A stretch of 64,000 bases of DNA from assembly GCF_004362245.1 (NCBI RefSeq), contig NZ_SNWM01000002.1:62001-126000 (forward strand), in the 5' to 3' direction. Under the pieces are notes generated by a model that saw only the letters and a list, made by a program, of their open reading frames with translations, made no database searches and was not told the origin of the DNA. Both the position numbers and the translations under genes were made by a program. Shown here piece by piece: positions 17,398 to 24,879 of the stretch. The first letter of the stretch is position 1, and each line of letters starts with the position of its first letter. The stretch is from Pedobacter duraquae (GTDB lineage Bacteria > Bacteroidota > Bacteroidia > Sphingobacteriales > Sphingobacteriaceae).

Positions 17398-17925
17398 TTA
17401 AACCAGTGTAATTTTATCTGGATTTGCTTTAAGAAGAAAAACTGTCTTAAACTCCTCAGCAACAATAATCGGTATCGTCATTACATCAAAATAGCAGCAA
17501 ACAGAGAAACGATGATTGCCGTCCTGAATATTTATTGAGAAACCATAGCTATTAATGATAACAGGGATTAACTTTTCTCCTGATTCCCATTTTTCAAGTA
17601 TATCGACGATCTTATCATTATTTCGAGCTTTCCAGAATTTCTTCTTATCAAAAACGCTCTTCAATCTTTTTGTTGCGATCCTAAATAACTCTTCTACCTC
17701 AATGTGATAAATACTGTATGCACTGTTTTTTTGAAGAAATTTTGGGTAGTCATTAAGTAACCTCGTAAAATCAATTTCCGATTGATCCAGATGCCAAAAA
17801 GGGGTCAATATAAATTCCTTATTCTTTAGTGCTTTCCTGTAGTGTTTTTCAAGTTCTCTAAATCTATTGTCTTCCTCATTTCGTTGTTGCTGATTCTGTA
17901 TATTGAAATAATCTCCGGTATTCAT
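17398..17925 (-). CDS. ParB/sulfiredoxin-like fold protein paired with the DUF2971 gene
   Basis: 175 aa. The C-terminal ~60 residues read 'KLIPVIINSYGFSINIQDGN' followed by 'HRFSVCCYFDVMTIPIIVAE'. D135-G-N-H138-R139, set between a 'xPVII' strand and a 'xxIPIIVAEE' strand, is the nucleotide-binding signature of the ParB/Srx superfamily. That fold is used by ParB CTPases, sulfiredoxins and several nuclease- or kinase-like toxins. The N-terminal ~100 residues are charged and helical. It is the upstream gene of a two-gene unit with the DUF2971 protein. Because both are short, adjacent and in a defence island, a toxin-antitoxin or immune pair is possible, but nothing shows which is toxic. Confidence 0.5.
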   Translation of the reverse strand: MNTGDYFNIQNQQQRNEEDNRFRELEKHYRKALKNKEFILTPFWHLDQSEIDFTRLLNDYPKFLQKNSAYSIYHIEVEELFRIATKRLKSVFDKKKFWKARNNDKIVDILEKWESGEKLIPVIINSYGFSINIQDGNHRFSVCCYFDVMTIPIIVAEEFKTVFLLKANPDKITLV

Positions 17926-17977
17926 TGAACGTATTTAGTGCGGGAATATACCATTTTACCATCAAAATTATTATATA

Positions 17978-18352
17978 TCAAAGACTTCTCCGATCGGCAT
18001 GTACCGGCGTCGGCGCAATTCTTGAAACCTCAATGGCGGGACAATCAAAATCAGTGACCACTTTCCCTTCGATCAGGTGGATGCCACTTCCACGAATCGG
18101 ATAAGCTCGCAAAGAAGGCGGGAAATGTACTGTATCAAAGAAGTCACCATTGACATCGAAGAACGTGCCGAACTTCATATAGTCTCCGCGTTTGGTGCGA
18201 ACTGTCTTGTCACATACAAATTTTCCGACCACGCGCACAGTCGTGCCTACAAATTCTTTCAGGTTGCGCGCTAATACTTCGCCTTTAAATTCACTTTTAG
18301 CAAGGTCAAACATCGAACCCGTCAGCAAAACAGACTGAGGGAATATGTTGAT
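17978..18352 (-). pseudogene. 3' remnant of a second DNA polymerase III alpha-type gene
   Basis: The minus strand encodes ~116 aa that match the C-terminal OB-like tail of Bacteroidota DnaE-type polymerases: 'FDLAKSEFKGEVLARNLKEF', 'VGTTVRVVGKFV', 'MKFGTFFDVNGDFFDTVHFP', 'GIHLIEGKVVTDFDCPAIEV'. The frame is closed by TAG at 18353-18355, so only the tail remains of a protein normally near 1000 aa. It differs from the DnaE2 tail at 2227-2760, so two alpha-type polymerase genes have each been reduced to their 3' end here. It is very unlikely to be functional. Confidence 0.7.
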
Positions 18353-18355
18353 CTA

Positions 18356-18777
18356 TGCCAGATGCTTTATAAATTTGCAGACGATGATGACGTTTTTATG
18401 CGTGACTTCGAAGGCAGCTACCTACCCGATAGGCTTGGAAGGAAGCTGCTTACCTTTATGTGCCATGTAGATTATGCCCACCGCCCGGTCCATGGGCAAC
18501 GCACCTCACTGATGTCCTTTATAAACTTTTCGCCCACAAGAGAGATGAAAAGACAAGCCAGAACAATGCAGTACCTAACCCTGGCTCGAATGGGACGATC
18601 AGCACCGATACGGTTGGTGCGAATACGCCTTGGGTATTGGCTATATATCTGGCTATGAGCAACCAAGAGCAAAATCAAGGAAGAACACAGTATAGAAATT
18701 ATTCACCAGGAGTTAGTTCATTGTTCAACGCCAACAAATACTTAATCCGAAGCAGCAGTATAAATAAACCCCACTTC
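18356..18777. other. Stretch without a supported gene
   Basis: Open frames of 60-120 codons occur on both strands here, but their translations overlap one another, have no ribosome binding site and match no family I know. I read this as decayed sequence between the polymerase remnant and the attachment-site region. Confidence 0.35.
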
Positions 18778-18921
18778 TCACTTAACTTTATAAATCTTTT
18801 TGACGTCTGCTAGAGATTCTAGGTCAAGAAATGCCTGGTTCAACTCGGCTTCTTTGAGAACAACAGTGTTTTTGAGTTCCAGCAACCAATCCCAATTTGA
18901 ATCATATTGTTCTTTTACTTT
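18778..18921 (-). pseudogene. C-terminal scrap of an unknown protein
   Basis: On the minus strand, after a stop near 18922, an open stretch of 47 codons reads 'KVKEQYDSNWDWLLELKNTV', then 'VLKEAELNQAFLDLESLADV' and 'KKIYKVK', followed by TGA at 18778-18780. It has no start codon and a coding-like, helical composition. It looks like the tail of a truncated gene whose 5' part was lost at the attachment site next to it. No family is recognised. Confidence 0.3.
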
Positions 18922-19056
18922 TTAAATGATGCGACAAACAAAAATATTTTCGTAAATTAGGTTTATAAAAACACTCAGGCATTTAACAGTGAGTTCTCAG
19001 TGAGTACCACTTTGAAAACACTTAAAAATATACTTTAAACACGGAAAAACGAGATA

Positions 19057-19079
19057 GGTTCAAATCCCTCTCTCTCCGC
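19057..19079 (+). other. Displaced 3' end of a tRNA-Ser gene, likely attachment core
   Basis: Reads from GGTTCAAATCCC to TCTCTCCGC: the TTCAAAT T-loop, the 3' strand of the T-stem (CCCTC), the 3' acceptor strand TCTCTCC and discriminator G, as in tRNA-Ser (5' end GGAGAGA expected). The 5' T-stem strand does not match (ATAGG) and no other tRNA arm is present. The gene is therefore only a 3' stub, as left by site-specific integration. Confidence 0.65.
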
Positions 19080-19101
19080 TGGTAACACTACCAAAAAGTA
19101 T

Positions 19102-19138
19102 AAAAAGCCTGTTAATGTATCATTAACAGGCTTTTTTG
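19102..19138 (+). terminator. Rho-independent terminator after the tRNA-Ser stub
   Basis: A perfect 16-bp hairpin (AAAAAGCCTGTTAATG and its complement with a TAT loop) ends in a T-run. It lies 22 bp after the tRNA 3' end and was probably the terminator of the original tRNA gene. Confidence 0.8.
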
Positions 19139-19225
19139 TTTTTAAGATGTGTCAAATTGTTCATCTAAAACCATCTTCCAGTGAGTAATCTGTGAGTTAG
19201 GGTCTGAATACTAATTTACTCACTG

Positions 19226-19420
19226 GATAGAACTTCAAGCGATTGAAGAAGAAAAGCTGCTGGCAGGTCTATAAGGCCAATAGCTTTGTCCCAAGTACAA
19301 CATAAACATGGAAAGGATTTTTTAAATGCACTTGAAGAGATTCGAACGTACAGAAACTGAAAGATAGATTAATCGAACTGTGTATATCATCAAATCAAAA
19401 TAAAGACAGCAAATATTAAT
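19226..19420. other. Probable upstream part of the decayed helicase region
   Basis: No gene is supported. One plus-strand stretch reads 'LQAIEEEKLLAGL' before a stop, and could be an eroded part of the helicase gene whose better-preserved remnant starts at 19421, but this cannot be shown. Confidence 0.25.
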
Positions 19421-19637
19421 GAGATTAAAGGCATCGATTTAATGCATAAAGATTGCGAGATGCGTGTTATTATAACTATTAATGCATTAACTGAAGGCTG
19501 GGATTGCCTATATGCTACATTTTAGCATCGCTTGCTGATAAAAATTCCGTTGTAAATGTAGCGCCGATTTTGGGGGAGTGTTAAGGCAGTCGTATGTAAT
19601 GAAACATAACTCTCATTATTTACTATTGGTCTGTTAA
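19421..19637 (+). pseudogene. Frameshifted remnant of a DEAD/DEAH helicase (type III restriction Res-like)
   Basis: Three reading frames in succession give pieces of one helicase. The first reads 'EMRVIITINALTEGWDC' and then 'LYATF' before a stop, matching the motif 'xxTVNALKEGWDCPFAYIL'. The second reads 'ILASLADKNSVVNVAPILG' (around motif VI). The third is 'VLRQSYVMKHNSHYLL', which continues the 'GRVLRQ' segment. The order and spacing are those of Res-type/DEAD-box helicases, and at least two frameshifts separate the pieces. The N-terminal P-loop half is absent. The gene is dead and marks an old restriction or defence locus just outside the tRNA-Ser stub. Confidence 0.7.
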
Positions 19638-19705
19638 GCAGTCTTTTTTTGCTACATTTACGCATACCAATCTGGCGCAGATTTATTATATTTCGAAAAC
19701 AATCA

Positions 19706-20119
19706 ATGACAAAAGCTATTCTTTCTTTATTTATCATACTGCTAATTTCCAGTTGTGGTGGAATTGGCGCCCATCGTAGAGTACAAATTATCGGTAACTA
19801 TTATCTATTAGCTCCAGACTTGGATACTGAGATGGCTGTCAGTTACAAGGATACTGAGAGTTCGTATTCCGGGATTGTTAGTTCAATGGTATTTGAAATA
19901 GGGCATAACAAAGACTATATTATTGCCAAACAACATCCAAATGACTTAAAAAAAGGAATAGACTCTACGGTAACTAACTACTATATCATACCTATTAAGC
20001 AAGAGCTAAAAACATTTACTGATCCTAAGAGTCTTGGTCCGTTCGATCTGGCACAATTCGAAAGTAAAAGAAAAGATCTCGGTATAACTCCTATACCGTT
20101 TACAAGTGCATTTAAGTAA
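19706..20119 (+). CDS. Small lipoprotein, DUF3997-like
   Basis: 137 aa from the ATG at 19706; an upstream in-frame start at 19649 would put a charged 19-residue tail before the signal and is rejected. 'MTKAILSLFIILLISSCGG' is a lipoprotein signal peptide with the lipobox cysteine after LISS. The mature part contains 'GNYYLLAPDLDTEMAVSY' and 'VFEIGHNKDYIIAKQHP', which resembles the small DUF3997 lipoproteins of Bacteroidota. The function is unknown and the location is probably the cell envelope. It stands alone, with a group II intron remnant facing it downstream. Confidence 0.6.
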   Translation: MTKAILSLFIILLISSCGGIGAHRRVQIIGNYYLLAPDLDTEMAVSYKDTESSYSGIVSSMVFEIGHNKDYIIAKQHPNDLKKGIDSTVTNYYIIPIKQELKTFTDPKSLGPFDLAQFESKRKDLGITPIPFTSAFK

Positions 20120-20716
20120 AAATAACAGCATCGTTAGATTTAGATTCATAGAGATGGTAATCAACTTATGATTACCTGTGCCCTCACACCACCGTAAGTG
20201 CCGTTCGGCATATGGCGGTTCATTAAACATCAACAGCGTTTAGGGCTACAATTTCTTGAAGACATATAGTGATTAAGTATTAAATATCTTGATTTCAACT
20301 ACTTGAAAACTAGGATTAAAAAATATACTCGTATTTTGCCATATTAACTATCGAACCCCAAGTCTAAAAAAAGTATCAGGCAAACCGATTCGATAAAATC
20401 TGTAATCATTAAAATTAATTAACCAAAATATTTGTTTAGTTAACGACTCGTTATTAAATTAGAGTTACAGTCTTTCCGCCTAAGAAAATAATTACAATCA
20501 ATAAAAACGTATTAACCGTTATATACAGATATCAACAGAACCTAAAAACGCTTTTAAACAACCGAGCTAATGTATTTTCGTGATTTCTACAAACGATAAG
20601 TAGGTAATCGTTGGCCATTAAATAAGAGCAATATTTGGAATACTGTTATAAGTGATTAATACATAACCAACCCAAATTGGTAAATATCAATTTGGGTTAC
20701 CTTAAAAATTAGAAGT
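20120..20716. other. Intergenic region with group II intron remnant
   Basis: Apart from the domain V-VI remnant at 20156-20225 (listed separately), there is no gene. In particular, no reverse transcriptase frame is found on the minus strand between 20226 and 20716, which would be the place for intron ORF sequence. The stretch is AT-rich with frequent stops. Confidence 0.45.
20156..20225 (-). ncRNA. Orphan group II intron domain V and VI
   Basis: On the minus strand a domain V hairpin is recognisable: ACCGCC pairs with GGTGGT (one G-U), an internal bulge follows, and TGCC-GAAC-GGCA closes a tetraloop (20188-20219). The 5' strand holds the catalytic CGC triad. A domain VI-like hairpin with unpaired A (GGTAATC / GATTACC, 20156-20176) follows at the expected distance. 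The 3' end of the intron would lie just after it. Domains I-IV and the reverse transcriptase are missing, so it is an inactive 3' fragment. Confidence 0.6.
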
Positions 20717-21535
20717 ATGAAAAATATTCAGCGATCGATTTTGCTAGTTATCATTCTTTTTCTTACTGCTGTCGAACTACGTGCCCAAAACGGACTGACA
20801 GGAGTTGTAACTTATAAAAGCTACTATCCTGATAAAAAACAAAGGAATAGAAGTGTAGATATGACAGTCTACTTCAACAGCTATGAAAGCCTATTGGCTA
20901 ATTTAGGACAAACAAGTCAACCAGCTATTAAAGTTGAAAAAATAGACGATGGCTTTAATTTCACATTACCATACGGCGATTCTTTGGGAGGCAGAATTTA
21001 TAGAAATATAAAAAATAACCTGATGGTTATAAGAAGACCAGAAAACTCAATTAGTGACGCATTTATTGTTAAGGAAGACTGGTTAGCTATAAACTGGAAA
21101 ATAGAAACCGCAACAAAAAAAATAGGAAAGTATACGGCTACCAAGGCTACAGGCAGTTTTAGAGGTCGTGATTATACTGCCTGGTTTACTTACGACATTC
21201 CCGTGCCATTTGGACCTTGGAAATTGCATGGATTACCCGGTTTGATTTTGGAAGCCGAGGACAGTGAAAAAATGATGCGGTTTTATGTGACAGAAATCAA
21301 GATACCCTACAACACCGAAGAAATTATTAAGGTGCCAACTGCAGCAAAAGAACTTACGCTTAAGGAAGAAGCTTACATGCAAGATAATTTTGACGACTTA
21401 TTGGCAAAAAAACTAAATGCTAGATTGCCACAAGGAAGTAGATTTACACCGAATCCAAGCAAAGACGGCAGAAAGTATCGAACCGAGAAAACATATGAGT
21501 GGGAAACCGATGCAATAAATGAAAATAAAAAATAG
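20717..21535 (+). CDS. GLPGLI family protein
   Basis: 272 aa with a Sec signal peptide ('MKNIQRSILLVIILFLTAVE...RAQ'). The family motif 'KLHGLPGLILEAED' lies near residues 168-181, preceded by 'YTAWFTYDIPVPFGPWK'. GLPGLI proteins are a Bacteroidota family of unknown function, exported, often porin-like in secondary structure and linked to outer-membrane receptors. The last 17 bases overlap the start of the following TonB-dependent-receptor-like gene, so the two are translationally coupled. Confidence 0.85.
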   Translation: MKNIQRSILLVIILFLTAVELRAQNGLTGVVTYKSYYPDKKQRNRSVDMTVYFNSYESLLANLGQTSQPAIKVEKIDDGFNFTLPYGDSLGGRIYRNIKNNLMVIRRPENSISDAFIVKEDWLAINWKIETATKKIGKYTATKATGSFRGRDYTAWFTYDIPVPFGPWKLHGLPGLILEAEDSEKMMRFYVTEIKIPYNTEEIIKVPTAAKELTLKEEAYMQDNFDDLLAKKLNARLPQGSRFTPNPSKDGRKYRTEKTYEWETDAINENKK

Positions 21536-24185
21536 ACTCTTATGGATCGTAGTTTTTTTACTTTTTGCTCATGTATCAAATGCACAAATAAAGGGTAAGG
21601 TATCAAATCAAAAAGAGGCTCCTATTGAATTTGTTACTGTTGTTCTGAAAAAAGCGAACGATAGTAGCTTTGTTGCTTACACACGCACTAATGAAAATGG
21701 TTTTTATTCATTACATCCAAAAACCACCGGTAAATTTTTGTTAAGCTTCTCATTTTTAGGTTTTGCAAAACAAGAAATTAGAGTTGAAGTATTAGATGCA
21801 AATCAAAATACAAATTTTAACGTAATCTTAAAGGAAGAATCTATCGCCTTAAACGATGTTATTGTACGAACAGAAGATATTGTTCAAAAAAAGGACACCA
21901 TTGTATTCAATGCCAAAGCATTTGCACAAGGTAATGAAGAAGTAGTTGAAGATCTACTAAAAAAAATCCCTGGTTTAACCATTGAAGCAGATGGAACCAT
22001 CAAAGTGGGAAACCAGGAAGTTGAAAAGGTGATGGTAGAAGGTGATGATTTCTTTGAACGCGGGTATAAAATACTGACCAAAAATATGCCTGCAAAACCT
22101 ATTGATAAGATTGAGCTGCTCCAAAATTATTCCAACAATCGCCTGTTAAAAGGCGTTGAACAAAGCGAGCGTATTGCCTTGAACCTAAAATTAAATGATG
22201 ATGCCAAACATATATGGTTTGGTAATATGACATTGGGATACGATGCGTTTGCTGATCAGCAAAGGTATTTTGGCAAAGCCAACCTAATGAATTTCGGCAA
22301 GAAAAATAAATACTATTTCTTAACCAATTTTAATAATATTGGCTATGATGCCACGGGAGATATCAATCACCTCATTAGGCCAATGCGATCTGACGAGCCT
22401 TCAAGTATAGGCGATGATCAAAATATATCGCAGCTCATTAACTTATCTGCCAGTCCCCCCAACTTTAAACGAAGCAGAACTACGTTTAATAACGCAAAAA
22501 TGGGTTCACTAAATGCCATTTTTAATCCGTCCGAAAAGTTGAAGATTAAAACACTAGGGTTTTTCAATGGCGATCAATTGGATTTTTTCAGAAATCGTGC
22601 CGATAATGTTTCTGTAAATGACTTAAACTTTACCAACACCGAAGATTACCAACTCCATAATCGTAGTAAGATCGGCTTTGGAAAAGCCGACCTCACCTAT
22701 AATATTTCTGAAAGTAAGGTGATAGAAAGCGCTACAAAGTATCAAAACGCTAACTTTCTGAGTAATTCTGATCTGTTTTTTAACGGACAGTCGACCATTG
22801 AGCAGTTAGATAATCCTGTAGAACTGTTAGACCAGAAAATAAGTTACACCGCTAAATTTAATGACAAAAGAGTGCTGCTGCTCACGGGTCGTTTTATTCG
22901 TGAAACTGCACCACAAAATTATTCGGTCAACCTGTTCTTGTTTGGGGACTTATTTCCCAACATTAATGCAAACAATGTTGGGCAAACTTTAAACCAAAAA
23001 ATGACCTTTGCTGGTTTTGAAGCCCATCTCCTGGACCGAAAAGAAGGTGAAAATCTTTTAGAGTTAAAACTCGGTAATTCTTACAGACGCGATATACTTG
23101 ATAGTAAATTTTCACTTTTTGAAAACGGAACATTGATCAATAATCCGCAAGGCTTTCAAAATGAGCTCACCTATGCTGTGAACGATATCTATGCTAAAGG
23201 CAAGTATCGATACAATCTAGATAAAATTGCCCTTATTGCCAATCTATCAGTTCATCAATTATTTAACAATATAGATCAGAACAGCCAATCCACTGCACAA
23301 CAGCCTTTTTTTGTCAACCCGAGCTTGGGTCTGGATTGGACAATTAACAAAAATAATAAAATACGGACGTCTTACGCGCAGAATAGAACAAATGCAGAAA
23401 TAATAAATCTATATGATAATTTTGTGTTAACGGGTTTTAGGAGTTTTTCCAGCGGCCTTGGAGAGCTAAGTCAGTTAGATGCTGATGCTTTGTTTTTAAG
23501 TTATCAGTTAGGCAACTGGAGTGACCGATTCTTTGCCAATACCACATTTGTGTACACTAAAAATCGCGATTTCTTTTCAACCAACACCTTAATCAATCAA
23601 AATTTCACACAGTCAGAAGCCATTATTATTAAAGATCGGAAGTTATTTAACGCAAGTACCTCTTTAGATTTTTTTTTAAAAAAACTGGAAAGTAACGTTA
23701 AGGTGAAATTGGGCTACACACAATCAGAATTCAAAAACATCGTAAACAACGCTCAGCTTAGGGAAGTTAACTCTATCAATTATAACTATGGCATGGAATA
23801 TAGGACCGCATTTGACGGGTTATTGAACTTCCATTTTGGAAGTATGTGGTCAACAAACAAAATAGAAACGACTATAAGAAATAAATTCACCAATAATGTG
23901 AGTTTTTTAGATATGACTTTGACATTTAACAAGAAACTAAATATTGATGTCAGTTCAGAACGCTATTATTTTGGGAATTTAGAAAAAGACAAAAATTATT
24001 ATTTCTTAGATTTTGATGCCAGATATACGGTAAAGGAAAACAAACTTACGCTGATGTTGTCTGGTAAAAACTTGTTCAACACGAACACATTTAGAACTTT
24101 TACAATAAGTGATATTGGAACCTCAACAACTGAATACAGACTTCTGCCAAGATTTGTGTTATTAAAAATGGAATACAGATTTTAA
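21519..24185 (+). CDS. Outer-membrane beta-barrel protein with carboxypeptidase-regulatory-like domain (TonB-receptor-like)
   Basis: 888 aa. A signal peptide ('MKIKNRLLWIVVFLLFAHVS') is followed by a CarboxypepD_reg-like domain (~23-105: 'IKGKVSNQKEAPIEFVTVVL'). A plug-like segment comes next ('DVIVRTEDIVQKKDTIVF', 'VEDLLKKIPGLTIEADGTIKV'), then a long barrel ending in an aromatic C-terminus 'LKMEYRF'. It probably imports or exports a substrate with GLPGLI as partner; the ligand is unknown. The start overlaps the GLPGLI gene by 17 bp. It is the usual GLPGLI/OMP pair of Bacteroidota. Confidence 0.85.
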   Translation: MKIKNRLLWIVVFLLFAHVSNAQIKGKVSNQKEAPIEFVTVVLKKANDSSFVAYTRTNENGFYSLHPKTTGKFLLSFSFLGFAKQEIRVEVLDANQNTNFNVILKEESIALNDVIVRTEDIVQKKDTIVFNAKAFAQGNEEVVEDLLKKIPGLTIEADGTIKVGNQEVEKVMVEGDDFFERGYKILTKNMPAKPIDKIELLQNYSNNRLLKGVEQSERIALNLKLNDDAKHIWFGNMTLGYDAFADQQRYFGKANLMNFGKKNKYYFLTNFNNIGYDATGDINHLIRPMRSDEPSSIGDDQNISQLINLSASPPNFKRSRTTFNNAKMGSLNAIFNPSEKLKIKTLGFFNGDQLDFFRNRADNVSVNDLNFTNTEDYQLHNRSKIGFGKADLTYNISESKVIESATKYQNANFLSNSDLFFNGQSTIEQLDNPVELLDQKISYTAKFNDKRVLLLTGRFIRETAPQNYSVNLFLFGDLFPNINANNVGQTLNQKMTFAGFEAHLLDRKEGENLLELKLGNSYRRDILDSKFSLFENGTLINNPQGFQNELTYAVNDIYAKGKYRYNLDKIALIANLSVHQLFNNIDQNSQSTAQQPFFVNPSLGLDWTINKNNKIRTSYAQNRTNAEIINLYDNFVLTGFRSFSSGLGELSQLDADALFLSYQLGNWSDRFFANTTFVYTKNRDFFSTNTLINQNFTQSEAIIIKDRKLFNASTSLDFFLKKLESNVKVKLGYTQSEFKNIVNNAQLREVNSINYNYGMEYRTAFDGLLNFHFGSMWSTNKIETTIRNKFTNNVSFLDMTLTFNKKLNIDVSSERYYFGNLEKDKNYYFLDFDARYTVKENKLTLMLSGKNLFNTNTFRTFTISDIGTSTTEYRLLPRFVLLKMEYRF

Positions 24186-24879
24186 TAGCTCAATCTCATA
24201 TAACTATGCGATCAATAATCCAATTAGGTACGAAGTCTGTGACCATATACTTCCCCATTTACTCAGAAACTTTCTTTAATAAATTAGAAAAATTTACACA
24301 GACAAGAAAAATAGAAGAAAATGATTTCGGGATGCTATTTCGATCCTTATGGCGTTATATATGGCATTTAATACACTAGCCTCCACATAGGGTTTGCGTA
24401 CCATTTGAGTACCATGTGTCAGGCTATGTGGTGCCTACTTGTTGCCTACTTGGACGCTAAGTGAACCCTACTTGAATGCCTTTCTTATAGAACCCTTTAC
24501 CTACCCATTATCTATAAAACCCAACTACCACCTCTCCTGCCCTGGATACAATAGCTACCCATTTAGAATCCATAGAAATAAATACTTTAGAAATTTTATT
24601 ACCGGCAATTTAAGACGCAAAAAATTTACTCAGCCGCTCTATCTGATGATACATGTATAGCTACCAAATCTTGATCCTTTGGTTTGCTGACCTCTAATTG
24701 TCAACGCCAGGCTACACACAGTCCATAAACAACCTTACTTTTTCTCTAAGATTATATTTTCAGTAATATTCAACGAAATACCTTGATAAATTAAGCAATC
24801 ACTTTTTTTGGACACCCCGTTGATATAAAGATCAATCTGAATCTGTTTCTTTGCACCCAATTAGGGAAAGAGATCATTG
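24186..24879. other. Repeat-rich intergenic region, possible old attachment site
   Basis: There is no supported gene. An 8-bp inverted repeat CCACATAG / CTATGTGG (about 24381-24388 and 24424-24431) encloses two copies of GTACCAT. It is followed by three CCTACTTG copies at 24434-24441, 24445-24452 and 24467-24474, the first two 11 bp apart. At 24660-24682 there is a short stretch nearly identical to the 3' end of the M13 peptidase gene at 25838-25858 (same orientation). The 73-codon frame at 24439-24660 is not credible as a gene. Confidence 0.4.

Larger units (their letters stand above)
18987..19225. other. Recombinase attachment region with CAGTGAGT arm-type sites around a tRNA-Ser 3' end
   Basis: Exact CAGTGAGT copies lie at 18987-18994 and 18998-19005 (11 bp apart) and 19179-19186, with its reverse complement at 19218-19225; a shorter GTGAGT is at 19192-19197. 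They flank the tRNA-Ser 3' end and its terminator. Short repeats at one-helical-turn spacing on both sides of a tRNA 3' end are the layout of arm-type integrase sites around a core. No integrase gene survives nearby. Confidence 0.5.

Noticed and set aside
18362..18813. Overlapping plus-strand ORFs of 98 and 117 codons
   Set aside because: They overlap each other and a minus-strand frame, lack start signals and match nothing. They sit in decayed sequence.
20006..20233. 75-codon ORF starting 'MMFNEPPYAERHLRWCEG'
   Set aside because: This peptide is a common false translation of group II intron domain V; the RNA structure explains the sequence.
24439..24660. 73-codon ORF in the repeat-rich gap
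   Set aside because: Its start lies inside the CCTACTTG repeats and the product has an irregular composition rich in Pro and Tyr, with no motif.
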